Made by a program: the position numbers and the translations under genes. Below are positions 31,819 to 32,105 of a stretch of 32,105 nt of DNA, one piece after another (the first letter of the stretch is position 1; the number at the start of each line of letters is the position of its first letter). The DNA comes from Lachnospiraceae bacterium (GTDB lineage: Bacteria; Bacillota; Clostridia; Lachnospirales; Lachnospiraceae), in assembly GCA_029071325.1 (NCBI GenBank), contig JAIEAP010000046.1, positions 1 to 32,105 of the forward strand, read 5' to 3'. Under the pieces are notes generated by a model, which searched no databases, was not told the origin of the DNA, and saw nothing but the letters and a program-made list of their open reading frames with translations.

Positions 31819-32105
31819 TCAACAGTTTCCAACAAACACATAGTTCAGATATTTTTTCGCAGTATCAGCCAGGCGATGTATTTGCGCTATATCTGTCGCC
31901 TCCTTTTCAAGCATATGATAGCGAGGGAAAAAGCGTGTCACATGAAGCGGAATCATTTTCCCGGCAGCGTCTTCCACAGAAGCAATCCATGCCGCTTCCT
32001 CTTCCATTTCGGAAATTTCGTCGTTCTTCCCGGGTACGATCAATGTAGTAAGTTCCACATGACAGTCTGCGGCCGCACGAATAATGAATTCTTTCACGGT
32101 TTCCA
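31819..32105 (-). CDS. amrS: AmmeMemoRadiSam system radical SAM enzyme, C-terminal part (cut by window edge)
   Basis: About 94 C-terminal residues run to the window edge without a true start. The visible part, VELTTLIVPGKNDEISEME, then IPLHVTRFFPRYHMLEKEAT and the end YVFVGNC, matches the C-terminus of AmmeMemoRadiSam radical SAM enzymes, which resemble pyruvate formate-lyase activases. The SAM-cluster CxxxCxxC lies outside the window. The usual partners, AMMECR1 and Memo-like domains, would be expected upstream (beyond 32105). The gap 31691-31818 holds no gene or clear terminator. Confidence 0.85.
   Translation of the reverse strand, partial: ETVKEFIIRAAADCHVELTTLIVPGKNDEISEMEEEAAWIASVEDAAGKMIPLHVTRFFPRYHMLEKEATDIAQIHRLADTAKKYLNYVFVGNC

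Noticed and set aside
1-32105. CRISPR array, integron attC sites, insertion sequences
   Set aside because: No regularly spaced repeats, no transposase or integrase reading frame and no paired terminal repeats were seen.

Overview
The window looks like a chromosomal segment of a gut-type Clostridia, most likely Lachnospiraceae. The evidence is moderate GC content, strong AGGAGG ribosome binding sites, consensus TTGACA/TATAAT promoters, and families common in that group: EFR1 flavodoxin/ferredoxin, DUF1062, a RibU ECF component under an FMN riboswitch, YjdF, GHKL/LytTR two-component genes and AmmeMemoRadiSam. No rRNA, tRNA, CRISPR array, integrase or transposase was recognised.

Layout. Positions 1-8000 are mostly minus strand: a coiled-coil protein, a MATE exporter, a thioredoxin-reductase-like flavoprotein without a visible NADPH site, GNAT acetyltransferases (one a tandem fusion), an EFR1 protein, a divergent carbamoyltransferase, a methyltransferase and a DUF1062 protein. 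Positions 8000-12950 are mostly plus strand: a WYL regulator with a GNAT, then an AT-rich accessory block (about 10.1-12.3 kb) with a gene remnant, a lipoprotein, an unknown protein and a membrane HExxH protein, then tag. Positions 12950-17400 (minus) hold a nucleoside phosphorylase, a DUF5131 protein, an APH(3')-like kinase, a MarR/flavin-oxidase-like pair, a membrane protein and a GNAT.

Positions 17400-19610 are the most interesting part. They form a compact riboflavin locus read on the minus strand: promoter, FMN riboswitch, ribU, a riboflavin kinase fused to an OmpR-type winged helix, a probable yjdF riboswitch and yjdF. The kinase-regulator fusion suggests a protein that both makes FMN and acts on DNA. 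Positions 19650-22460 are a five-gene minus operon (GrpB, nucleotidyltransferase, GNAT, zinc-ribbon protein, GNAT) behind a consensus promoter. A GNAT_acetyltran protein and a 531-residue protein with a C-terminal PD-(D/E)XK nuclease domain follow.

Positions 25040-30240 hold a LytTR regulator, a one-helix GHKL kinase, and a four-gene ABC-2 exporter (two ATPases, two permeases). The exporter has its own promoter, which overlaps the kinase terminator. A CPA1 antiporter and the C-terminal part of an AmmeMemoRadiSam radical SAM enzyme close the window.

Start sites were chosen by Shine-Dalgarno position. Family calls rest on recognised motifs and were not checked by database search.
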